Shown in pieces: positions 16,967 to 25,861 of a stretch of 64,000 nt of DNA. Positions within the stretch are counted from its first letter, which is position 1. Every line of letters starts with the position of its first letter. The stretch lies in NCBI GenBank assembly GCA_945901155.1, contig CAMDKO010000002.1, forward strand, positions 1-64,000, read 5' to 3'. The DNA comes from Pedobacter schmidteae (GTDB lineage: Bacteria > Bacteroidota > Bacteroidia > Sphingobacteriales > Sphingobacteriaceae). The translations under genes and the position numbers were made by a program. The notes beneath the pieces are model-generated. The model was given only the letters and a program-made list of their open reading frames with translations. It was not told the origin of the DNA and did not search any database.

Positions 16967-17848
16967 TTATCCGTTAGACAATGCTGCCGCACCACTCACA
17001 ATCTCAGTAAGCTCGGTTGTAATTGCAGCCTGTCTTGCCTGGTTGTATGAAAGTTTAAGAGCTTTCAACAGATCACCTGCATTTTCAGTTGCTTTATCCA
17101 TAGCAGTCATACGAGCGCCATGCTCTGAAGCATGTGAGTCTAAAACTGCCTTAAATACCTGAGTTTTGATAGATTTAGGGATCAGTTGTTCAACGATCTC
17201 CTCCTGTGACGGCTCCAAAATATAATCAGTTTGCGTATTGCTCACATTCAAATTATCTGACTTTGGCACTGGCAATAGTTGTTCTGTAGTGAGGATCTGA
17301 ACAGCAGCATTTCTAAATTGATTATATACCAGTTCAACCCTGTCATACTCACCCTTAGCAAAACCAGCCATAACAGTTTCGGTAATTTTCGAAGTATTTT
17401 CGAAGCTCAGATTGGCGTATAGTTCATTGTTATTCCCTATCACATTGTATTTACGCTTCTCATAAAAATCCTGAACCTTCTTACCAATAGCTACAATCTG
17501 AACATCCCCTTTACGGTATTGTTCAGAGTACTTCTCGGCGATCAGATTATTTGTAGTCTTAATCACATTCATGTTGAATGCGCCTGCAAGACCCCGATTT
17601 GAAGAAACGGCAATGATCAATACTTTATTTGGCTCGCGTTCCTGAGTAAAAGGAGAGTTAGATCCATCCATACTTGCAGATAAATTCGACAAGATATCTC
17701 TCATCTTATTCGCATAAGGACGTAACTGAACAATTGCACTGGTAGCTCTTTTCAACTTTGCGGCAGAAACCATTTTCATGGCCTTGGTAATCTGCTGAGT
17801 TGAACTGACTGATGCTATACGATTTCTTACTTCTTTTAAATTAGCCAT
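16967..17848 (-). CDS. atpG: ATP synthase F1 gamma subunit
   Basis: Central rotor stalk of the F1 motor. The 293-residue chain starts at MANLKEVRNRIASVSSTQQITKAMKMVSAAKL, the standard gamma N-terminus; the open frame extends 14 codons upstream into a repeat tract and I reject that part. The C-terminal helix (AMDKATENAGDLLKALKLSYNQARQAAITTEL) forms the other half of the coiled coil. It is the last ATP synthase gene of this operon; atpD (beta) and atpC (epsilon) do not follow. The 83-nt gap to atpA is a heptamer repeat. Confidence 0.98.
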   Translation of the reverse strand: MANLKEVRNRIASVSSTQQITKAMKMVSAAKLKRATSAIVQLRPYANKMRDILSNLSASMDGSNSPFTQEREPNKVLIIAVSSNRGLAGAFNMNVIKTTNNLIAEKYSEQYRKGDVQIVAIGKKVQDFYEKRKYNVIGNNNELYANLSFENTSKITETVMAGFAKGEYDRVELVYNQFRNAAVQILTTEQLLPVPKSDNLNVSNTQTDYILEPSQEEIVEQLIPKSIKTQVFKAVLDSHASEHGARMTAMDKATENAGDLLKALKLSYNQARQAAITTELTEIVSGAAALSNG

Positions 17849-17855
17849 TGTTATT

Positions 17856-17932
17856 AGATGCAAGATGTGAGGTATGAGATATAAGACCAATGTCTTATCT
17901 CAATTCTCAAATCTAATGTCTGATATCTCAAT
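17856..17932. repeat. Heptamer-periodic tract with strand switch, between atpA and atpG
   Basis: Left half: AGATGCA, AGATGTG, AGGTATG, AGATATA, AGACCAA (17856-17890). Right half: TGTCTTA then TCTCAAT, TCTCAAA, TCTAATG, TCTGATA, TCTCAAT (17891-17932), the complementary motif. The halves pair: TGAGATATAAGAC (17875-17887) and GTCTTATCTCA (17892-17902) form a hairpin with a CAAT loop. The tract runs to the atpA stop codon (17932-17934), inside the operon. Confidence 0.85.
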
Positions 17933-19506
17933 TAATATTTATCACCCAACTCCTTAGCTACTGTTTCCAGAGCTGTTGTAATGGTATCATCCAATTTACC
18001 CGCTTTTAGCCCCTGTAGTACTTCAGGATAACGCTGATCTAATTGCTGGATAAACTCAAATTCAAATGCTTTAACCTTGTTTACAGGTACATTTCTCATT
18101 AGGTTTTTAGTTCCAACGTATAGAATTGCAACCTGCTTTTCAACTGTCTCAGGCGAAAACTGTGCTTGCTTTAACAATTCAACGTTACGGGCACCTTTAT
18201 CAAGTACAGATTTTGTTGCTGCGTCAAGATCAGATCCAAATTTAGAGAAAGCCTCCAATTCACGATACTGAGCCTGGTCAAGCTTCAAGGTACCTGCAAC
18301 TTTTTTCATCGACTTGATTTGTGCGTTACCACCTACACGAGATACCGAAATACCTACGTTAATAGCCGGACGAACACCTGCGTTGAATAAATTAGACTCC
18401 AGGAAGATCTGACCGTCAGTGATCGAGATCACGTTGGTAGGAATATATGCTGAAACATCACCAGCCTGAGTTTCAATAATTGGCAATGCTGTTAAAGAAC
18501 CGCCACCTTTTACTATATGTCTGATAGATTCAGGAAGATCGTTCATTGACTGCGCAATGGAATCATTCTGATTAATCTTTGCAGCACGTTCTAATAAACG
18601 ACTGTGAAGGTAAAATACATCACCTGGATAAGCCTCACGACCTGGAGGACGACGTAACAATAAAGACACCTCACGATAAGAAACTGCCTGCTTAGAAAGA
18701 TCATCATAAACAATCAATGCCGGTCTACCCGTATCACGGAAGAACTCACCAATTGCAGCGCCAGCAAATGGAGCATAAAACTGCATTGGAGCAGGATCAG
18801 CAGCAGATGCCGCAACGATCACTGTGTAAGGAAGAGCACCATTCTCTTCTAATACTTTTAATATTTGTGCAACAGTAGAGTTTTTCTGACCAATAGCAAC
18901 ATATATACAGAATACAGGCTTACCTGCTTCATAAAATTCTTTTTGGTTGATGATGGTATCAATACAAACCGCAGTTTTTCCGGTTTGACGATCACCAATC
19001 ACAAGCTCACGTTGCCCGCGACCAATAGGGATCATTGCATCAATTGCCTTGATACCTGTTTGTAATGGCTCTGTAACTGGCTGGCGATAGATAACACCCG
19101 GCGCCTTACGCTCCAATGGCATTTCATAAGTTTCACCGGCAATAGGACCTTTACCATCAATCGGCTGACCTAATGTATTAACTACACGGCCTAGCATACC
19201 TTCACCAACTTTGATGGAAGCGATCTTATTGGTACGTTTTACTGTAGCACCTTCTTTGATCTCATCAAAAGCACCTAATAACACGACACCCACGTTGTCT
19301 TCTTCAAGGTTCAATACGATACCTTGCAAACCGTTTTCAAATTCAACCAGCTCACCTGATTGAACTTTTGTTAAACCGTATACGCGGGCAATACCATCAC
19401 CCACTTGTAACACAGTACCAACCTCTTCGAGCTCGGCCTCAGATTTAAAGCCTGACAGTTGTTGTCTTAAAATCGCCGAAACTTCATCTGGTCTTACCTC
19501 TACCAT
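17932..19506 (-). CDS. atpA: ATP synthase F1 alpha subunit
   Basis: Non-catalytic nucleotide-binding subunit of the F1 hexamer. The 524-residue protein begins [17 protein letters not shown] and shows the beta-barrel N-domain ([11 protein letters not shown]), the P-loop [10 protein letters not shown], the alpha signature near [13 protein letters not shown], and the Arg-finger region. Length and start are usual. It lies between atpH (86 nt upstream) and atpG, and both flanks of the gene have unusually long spacers for an ATP synthase operon, the 3' one being repeat sequence. Confidence 0.99.
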   Translation of the reverse strand: MVEVRPDEVSAILRQQLSGFKSEAELEEVGTVLQVGDGIARVYGLTKVQSGELVEFENGLQGIVLNLEEDNVGVVLLGAFDEIKEGATVKRTNKIASIKVGEGMLGRVVNTLGQPIDGKGPIAGETYEMPLERKAPGVIYRQPVTEPLQTGIKAIDAMIPIGRGQRELVIGDRQTGKTAVCIDTIINQKEFYEAGKPVFCIYVAIGQKNSTVAQILKVLEENGALPYTVIVAASAADPAPMQFYAPFAGAAIGEFFRDTGRPALIVYDDLSKQAVSYREVSLLLRRPPGREAYPGDVFYLHSRLLERAAKINQNDSIAQSMNDLPESIRHIVKGGGSLTALPIIETQAGDVSAYIPTNVISITDGQIFLESNLFNAGVRPAINVGISVSRVGGNAQIKSMKKVAGTLKLDQAQYRELEAFSKFGSDLDAATKSVLDKGARNVELLKQAQFSPETVEKQVAILYVGTKNLMRNVPVNKVKAFEFEFIQQLDQRYPEVLQGLKAGKLDDTITTALETVAKELGDKY

Positions 19507-19592
19507 AGTAGTATTTTTTGAGTTTTATATTGTAAATCTTACGCCTCCACCCCTATTGGAAGCAATCAATTCCTTTTCAGGTTTTGGGGTCA

Positions 19593-20132
19593 TTAATTTT
19601 GTTGAAATTCTTTTTTAAGTTTATTCAGCTTGCTAGATAAACTTGTATCAAACTGTTTATCGCCAACCTTCAGGATAAACCCACCGATCAGATCAGGATC
19701 AACCTGGGCAGTTAAAATAACCTCACCCTTAGTTGCTTGTTTAACTACTTCTTCGATCTGGGCAATATTATCCGGACTTAAAGGAGAAGCAGATGTTACT
19801 GTTGCCTTTACAACGTTCTTTAAAATATTATACTGATTGATAAATTCCTTTCCTGTAGCATATAAAACTTGGGATCGTCCTTTCCTAACCACAATTTTAA
19901 AGAATGATAGGATCATTTTATTTAGTTTATCACCAAATAAACCATCCAAGATATTCGCCTTTTTATCAAGACTAATGATCGGATTCTTAAGAATTGCCTG
20001 TAACTGTGTATTAACCCTGCAGGTATCGAGAAACAGCTCAATATCTTTCTTAACTGGCTCAACACTATTTTGTTCAGCCGCGAGATCAATTAAAGCTTTT
20101 GCGTAACGCGATGCAACTTGTATTTCTGACAT
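19593..20132 (-). CDS. atpH: ATP synthase F1 delta subunit
   Basis: Peripheral-stalk subunit joining the b dimer to the top of F1. The 179-residue protein has the delta N-domain (VASRYAKALIDLAAEQN) and the C-terminal signature VDPDLIGGFILKVGDKQFDTS. Start ATG and length are usual. It follows atpF, from which it is separated by a 77-nt spacer made mostly of heptamer repeats. Confidence 0.97.
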   Translation of the reverse strand: MSEIQVASRYAKALIDLAAEQNSVEPVKKDIELFLDTCRVNTQLQAILKNPIISLDKKANILDGLFGDKLNKMILSFFKIVVRKGRSQVLYATGKEFINQYNILKNVVKATVTSASPLSPDNIAQIEEVVKQATKGEVILTAQVDPDLIGGFILKVGDKQFDTSLSSKLNKLKKEFQQN

Positions 20133-20138
20133 ATTTTT

Positions 20139-20208
20139 GTTGGTTGTTAGTTGTTAGTTGCTAGTTATTTGAATTTCTTCCTTCAAACTGTCAACTGTCA
20201 ACTGTCAA
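20139..20208. repeat. Heptamer-periodic tract between atpF and atpH
   Basis: On the plus strand: GTTGGTT, GTTAGTT, GTTAGTT, GCTAGTT (20139-20166), a short non-repeated stretch, then CTTCAAA, CTGTCAA, CTGTCAA, CTGTCAA (20181-20208). The last unit ends one base before the atpF stop codon (20210-20212), and the first lies 6 nt upstream of the atpH start. Fills nearly the whole intercistronic gap. Confidence 0.85.
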
Positions 20209-20209
20209 C

Positions 20210-20722
20210 TTAATTAAGTTTTACTTCTTTTAACAGGTCATTAACAAGCGCCTGCTGTTTTCCCTGATCTTCGAATTGCTTACGCAAAACTTTTTCAGCG
20301 ATCTCAATAGATAAGCTGGAAACCTGATTTTTAATTTCTGCCATTGCAGCAAGCTTTTGATTAGTGATCTCAATTTTTGCTTTTTCGATCAGCTTAGCTC
20401 CTTCAGATTTAGCCAAATCTTTTGCATCATTAACGATCTGATCTTTGATCTCTTTTGCTTCCTTTAAAATGCTGTCGCGCTCTAAACGGGCTTCCTTTAA
20501 AAGATCTTCATTCTCGCTGATCAGCTTAGCCATCTCTGCTTTTGCCATTTCTGCCTTTGATAAAGCATCTTCGATTGAACGCTCACGCTCATCAAGAGCT
20601 TTAACTATTGGCTTCCAGGCAAACTTGCTTAACAGGAAAAACAGGATTAAAAAAGTAACTGTTGACCAGATGAACAAGCCCGGATCCGGAGAAACTAATG
20701 GATTTAATGCCAGTAATATCAT
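20210..20722 (-). CDS. atpF: ATP synthase F0 b subunit
   Basis: Peripheral-stalk subunit; normally two copies per enzyme. The 170-residue protein has one N-terminal membrane helix (LFIWSTVTFLILFFLLSKFAW, residues about 17-37) followed by a long charged helix rich in A, E and K (EERERSIEDALSKAEMAKAEM-type), which dimerises as a coiled coil. The FxWKPIVKALDER block after the membrane helix is the b-subunit signature. Only one b gene is present, as usual in this phylum. It lies 72 nt after atpE. Confidence 0.97.
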   Translation of the reverse strand: MILLALNPLVSPDPGLFIWSTVTFLILFFLLSKFAWKPIVKALDERERSIEDALSKAEMAKAEMAKLISENEDLLKEARLERDSILKEAKEIKDQIVNDAKDLAKSEGAKLIEKAKIEITNQKLAAMAEIKNQVSSLSIEIAEKVLRKQFEDQGKQQALVNDLLKEVKLN

Positions 20723-20794
20723 TTGTTATATTATTTAATAAATCATTCAAAATAATAAAATAAGGCCGGTGCCAATCGCACAAGCCTTATTTTT

Positions 20795-22206
<1,412 letters not shown>

Positions 22207-22220
22207 TTATTATAAGGAAT

Positions 22221-22610
22221 TTACTTAAATTTTGGGTTGTGCAAGTTACACAACAAACAATATATTTCAAACACTGTATGAAAGAAATATAAATAAAAAA
22301 AATTGATGATAAATTTTGTTGGATCTACCGTGTTTTCGCTGATGTAAAGAAAAGCTATGAGCGTGCAAATGAGCAACTTAATAGTAATACTACCAAGCAG
22401 AGCCTGGCCCGAAGCATGAATGCTGATGCTCATTCTCCAAAAAGTAACTAAATAGATGCTTAACGTTAGGATAGAAAATACCCAGAACAAAAGCCAGAAT
22501 CTTGGAATAATTAGTCCTTGAATCGGAAAATAATATTGGGCCACCAAGGGAGGAATAGCTAAAAAAAATATAAAAAGAATGAAATAAATTATAAAGCGAA
22601 GAATGCTCAT
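22221..22610 (-). CDS. AtpI-like four-helix membrane protein of the ATP synthase operon
   Basis: A 129-residue, very hydrophobic protein with four predicted membrane helices and few charged residues. I cannot place it in a named family by motif. Its position between atpZ and atpB, with a 4-nt start-stop overlap with atpZ, matches the AtpI-type accessory gene found there in many operons, which is thought to assist c-ring assembly or magnesium/calcium handling. Function here is inferred from position only. Confidence 0.8.
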   Translation of the reverse strand: MSILRFIIYFILFIFFLAIPPLVAQYYFPIQGLIIPRFWLLFWVFSILTLSIYLVTFWRMSISIHASGQALLGSITIKLLICTLIAFLYISENTVDPTKFIINFFYLYFFHTVFEIYCLLCNLHNPKFK

Positions 22611-22852
22611 GCCTTAAGTTGTTTAATGATTTGGTAAATTGAAAGGCAAACCCCAAAAACACAGGTAATTGCAGTTACCCATTGAACTTTATGGTCAAAC
22701 CATTGATCTATATTATATCCAATAAATGCAGATCCTCCGATAATAGCCATCATTTGAAATGCCATACCTGTGTACTTAGCATAAGTACCATATGCCTGCC
22801 CTCCAGAGTCTTTATCATCGTTAAAATTTGACTTATTATCTTCAATCCCCAT
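22607..22852 (-). CDS. atpZ: AtpZ/AtpI-family F0F1-ATPase subunit
   Basis: An 81-residue protein with a polar N-terminus and two membrane helices (MAFQMMAIIGGSAFIGYNIDQWF and WVTAITCVFGVCLSIYQIIKQL), the usual form of AtpZ, the small first gene of many F-type operons. I chose the ATG at 22852; the TTG seven codons upstream falls almost on the -7 promoter box, which would leave no room for it. It is first in the operon and overlaps the next gene by 4 nt. Confidence 0.88.
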   Translation of the reverse strand: MGIEDNKSNFNDDKDSGGQAYGTYAKYTGMAFQMMAIIGGSAFIGYNIDQWFDHKVQWVTAITCVFGVCLSIYQIIKQLKA

Positions 22853-22870
22853 TTTTGAATATTCTTTGTA

Positions 22871-22878
22871 CAAAATTA
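22871..22878 (-). promoter_or_regulatory. Candidate -7 box for the ATP synthase operon
   Basis: TAATTTTG on the minus strand fits TAnnTTTG, 18 nt before the atpZ ATG, giving a leader of roughly 10-15 nt. A -33 TTG is not evident at the right distance. Confidence 0.45.
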
Positions 22879-22916
22879 TAAAATTTAAGCCTTAAATGGT
22901 TTAATTAAATATATGT

Positions 22917-22934
22917 ACAGGAATATTGTCCTGT
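22917..22934. promoter_or_regulatory. Inverted repeat in the atpZ-porW divergent region
   Basis: ACAGGA and TCCTGT separated by six bases, an 18-bp dyad in the divergent promoter region, about 60 nt upstream of both genes. It could be an operator or a small hairpin; the sequence alone cannot decide. Confidence 0.35.
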
Positions 22935-22996
22935 ATTTTGCAATTTTTTGTATTTAAATACTTCTAGCTTTTAATAATTAGGTGCCAAAATGAAGC

Positions 22997-25849
22997 ATGT
23001 TTTTATACGGAAAGAGTTTATATTTATCCCAACAAATCCATTCTGATAAAATATCTTTGCAAGGATTCTGTTATACTAATTCAAGCCTGATTAATTTGAG
23101 ATCAACTAGTCAAGTTATCGTTCGTTATTTATTTTTAAGCTGCACTTTTTGGCTCTGCTTATCCTCCTGTAATTCACAAAAAGAAACTGTGGCCAGTCGC
23201 GGTATGCAGAACCTAACCGCTCATTATAATATTTTGTACAACGCTAAAGAACTAATCAATGAAAGCGAACGAAATATACAACTAGCTTATTCAGACAACT
23301 ACGACCGTGTAATACCAGTCTATAAGGAGCCGAATGAAAGTATTTCTCAATCTGAATTTAAAAAACTGGATGATGCAATACTAAAGGCTAATACCATCGC
23401 AAATCAGAAATCATTAAGCAAATATGTAGATAATGCTTATTTTTTAATTGGGAAAGCCAATCATCTGAAATCCAACTTTTACAATGCCGTTGAATACTTT
23501 AATTATGTTTACTTAAACTATCCTAAAGAAAAAGAGATCAAACAGGCATCACTTGCATGGAAAACAAGATCTCTTATAGCATCCAACAGGTTAGAAGAAG
23601 CTGAAGCATCGATTGATTCAGCTCTTAGATATATTCGCTCAGAAAAAAAATCAGTATCAGATATTTATGCAAGCAGGGCACAGCTTCATATTTATGCAAA
23701 AGAGGATGCTCAAGCTATCACTCTACTTGAAAAGGCCATAAAATCAGCAGTAAACAAACAGCGTAAAATACGCTGGACCTACCTAATTGCCCAGCTTCAG
23801 GAAATTAATGGCCTGCAAAACGATTCCTATTTAAATTATACCAGGGTTTTAAAAAGCAATGCCCCTTTCGACATGGCCTTTAATGCAAAACTCAGTTCAA
23901 TCAATCTGAAAAATAAGTTAATTGGTGATGCTAGCGGCCTCACCAGGCAGATAGCTGCAATGCTTAAAGATGATAAAAACCGAGATTTTACTGATCAGAT
24001 CTTTTTCCAGATTGCTAATAGTTATGCCGATGCCAACAATATTGACAAAGCAATTGAAAATTACAATAAGTCAATATCAAAAAGTACTAAAAATGTCACC
24101 CAAAAAGGGCTGGCCTACCTTAAGCTAGCAGAGCTCTATTTTAATCAAACCGATTATGTTAAATCAAAAGCTTATTACGATAGCACACTGATAGCACTTC
24201 CGCCCATTTACCCGGACTATGCATTGATAAAAAAGAAAGCAGATAACCTTGAAATTCTTGCCGATCGTTTATCTATTATTGCCCGTGAAGACACCTTGCA
24301 AATGCTTGCTGCATTGCCTGAATCTGACAGAACTATCAAAGTTAATTCTCTAGTCAAGCTTGAAGCGCTGAAAATGCAGACAAGAATAGCGAACAAACAA
24401 TCAGGTGGATCTTCTAACAATCAAATTAGTAGTACAAGTGGAGACAGTAAATTTTATTTCAATAATTCTATTGCCTTAAATCAGGGCCTTTCAGATTTTA
24501 AAAAGAGATGGGGTACTCGAAAATTAGAAGATAATTGGAGAAGAAGTCAGAAAACTGCGAATGATATCTCTAATGGGGCAAGCCCGCTTCAAACGCCAGA
24601 TAAAGATCCTTTTCAACAATCAAAAATTGCAGAAAATGCAGTGAATCTAGACTCATTGAAAAAAACATTAACTGAATCTATACCGCTTAATAAAGAGATG
24701 AAATTAGCATCCGATCAAAAAATCTCTTCTGCGATGTATGATATCGCCAACTATTATCGTGAAGTATCTACAGATACTGCAGAAGCAGTAAAAACATATG
24801 AGCAATTGCTTAAACGATTCCCAGAAAATTCAAATCAATTAGCTGTATATTATAATTTGTACAGACTATATCGCTATGTAAATCCAAAACGATCTGATGA
24901 ATACAAAAATATACTTCTGAATAAATATCCTGAATCTCCATTTGCAAAAATTATTCTTGATCCTGAATATAGTCAGAAAGCTGACGAACAGGAGCTCACT
25001 TTCAATCGCTTTTATAATGAAGTATATAATCTATATATAAGCAAGAATTATGATGATGTATTGAAAAGGGTTGAACAGCAAAAAGTGCAGGCAGGTGTTA
25101 AAAAACTATCCACTCAGTTAGCTTATTTAGAATCACTTGCACTCGGCCACTTACAAAAACTTGATCGGCTTGAAATTGCATTTAAAAATATAGTAGAGTC
25201 CAACCCTGATGATCAGCTTATCGTACCCCTAGTAAAGCTGCATCTGGCATTTATTGATTCGAATAGAACTAGCATGTCAAACCGTGTTTTTGCTTTACTT
25301 GATAATGATTCAAAGGGAAATTCGTTTATTGAAGAACCGGTTGCAGATCAAGTTATAGTTGGAAAGCAAGATACGGAACAGAAATCTGCACCAAGCACAA
25401 CTAATATACCAGCTCTGCCTGAAAAAACAGTAGGCTCTGAGGCAAAAAAGGAAGGAATAAAGCCTGAGGTTCCAGAAGTAATTGAGTTTTTTGACCTTGA
25501 AAAATCTGCCGACTACTATTTTGTTGTCAATGTTTCTGATCCCTCGGTTAATTTAAGTTCATCACGTTTTGGTATCGGGCAATTTAATAGGGTGAATTTA
25601 CCCGGCACGGTTATTAAACATCAATTAAAATCTATTGTTAACCGAAATCAACTGATATTTGTTGGCCCGCTTACAGGTTTGGAGGCTACAAAAAATTACT
25701 TTAATCAAATCAATTACCTGATTAGGGATATTATGAAAATACCTGCTACTAAATACAGTACCTTTTTTATAAACAAACAGAATTTAGATAAGATCAGTGA
25801 TGTACAAACACTTGACCGTTATGTTGAATTTTATAAAAAGAACTATTAA
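22997..25849 (+). CDS. porW: Type IX secretion TPR lipoprotein PorW/SprE
   Basis: A large TPR protein with a lipobox-like LCLSSC at residues about 53-58, so the mature form is probably lipid-anchored. After the Cys comes RGMQNLTAHYNILYNAKELI, the N-terminal block I associate with SprE/PorW, then several TPR repeats (for example YAKAYADANNIDKAIENYNKS-like units), a disordered middle, and the conserved C-terminal domain ending VQTLDRYVEFYKKNY. SprE/PorW is required for type IX secretion and gliding. The start is uncertain: the 57 residues before the Cys are long for a leader, and a TTG at 23096 would give a compact one. It is 12 nt from the PBP1A gene, likely one transcript. Confidence 0.87.
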   Translation: MFLYGKSLYLSQQIHSDKISLQGFCYTNSSLINLRSTSQVIVRYLFLSCTFWLCLSSCNSQKETVASRGMQNLTAHYNILYNAKELINESERNIQLAYSDNYDRVIPVYKEPNESISQSEFKKLDDAILKANTIANQKSLSKYVDNAYFLIGKANHLKSNFYNAVEYFNYVYLNYPKEKEIKQASLAWKTRSLIASNRLEEAEASIDSALRYIRSEKKSVSDIYASRAQLHIYAKEDAQAITLLEKAIKSAVNKQRKIRWTYLIAQLQEINGLQNDSYLNYTRVLKSNAPFDMAFNAKLSSINLKNKLIGDASGLTRQIAAMLKDDKNRDFTDQIFFQIANSYADANNIDKAIENYNKSISKSTKNVTQKGLAYLKLAELYFNQTDYVKSKAYYDSTLIALPPIYPDYALIKKKADNLEILADRLSIIAREDTLQMLAALPESDRTIKVNSLVKLEALKMQTRIANKQSGGSSNNQISSTSGDSKFYFNNSIALNQGLSDFKKRWGTRKLEDNWRRSQKTANDISNGASPLQTPDKDPFQQSKIAENAVNLDSLKKTLTESIPLNKEMKLASDQKISSAMYDIANYYREVSTDTAEAVKTYEQLLKRFPENSNQLAVYYNLYRLYRYVNPKRSDEYKNILLNKYPESPFAKIILDPEYSQKADEQELTFNRFYNEVYNLYISKNYDDVLKRVEQQKVQAGVKKLSTQLAYLESLALGHLQKLDRLEIAFKNIVESNPDDQLIVPLVKLHLAFIDSNRTSMSNRVFALLDNDSKGNSFIEEPVADQVIVGKQDTEQKSAPSTTNIPALPEKTVGSEAKKEGIKPEVPEVIEFFDLEKSADYYFVVNVSDPSVNLSSSRFGIGQFNRVNLPGTVIKHQLKSIVNRNQLIFVGPLTGLEATKNYFNQINYLIRDIMKIPATKYSTFFINKQNLDKISDVQTLDRYVEFYKKNY

Positions 25850-25861
25850 CAATAAAAATTT

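Noticed and set aside
20601-20783. Short minus-strand frame overlapping the atpF start
   Set aside because: It is a shadow of atpF in another frame with no independent support.
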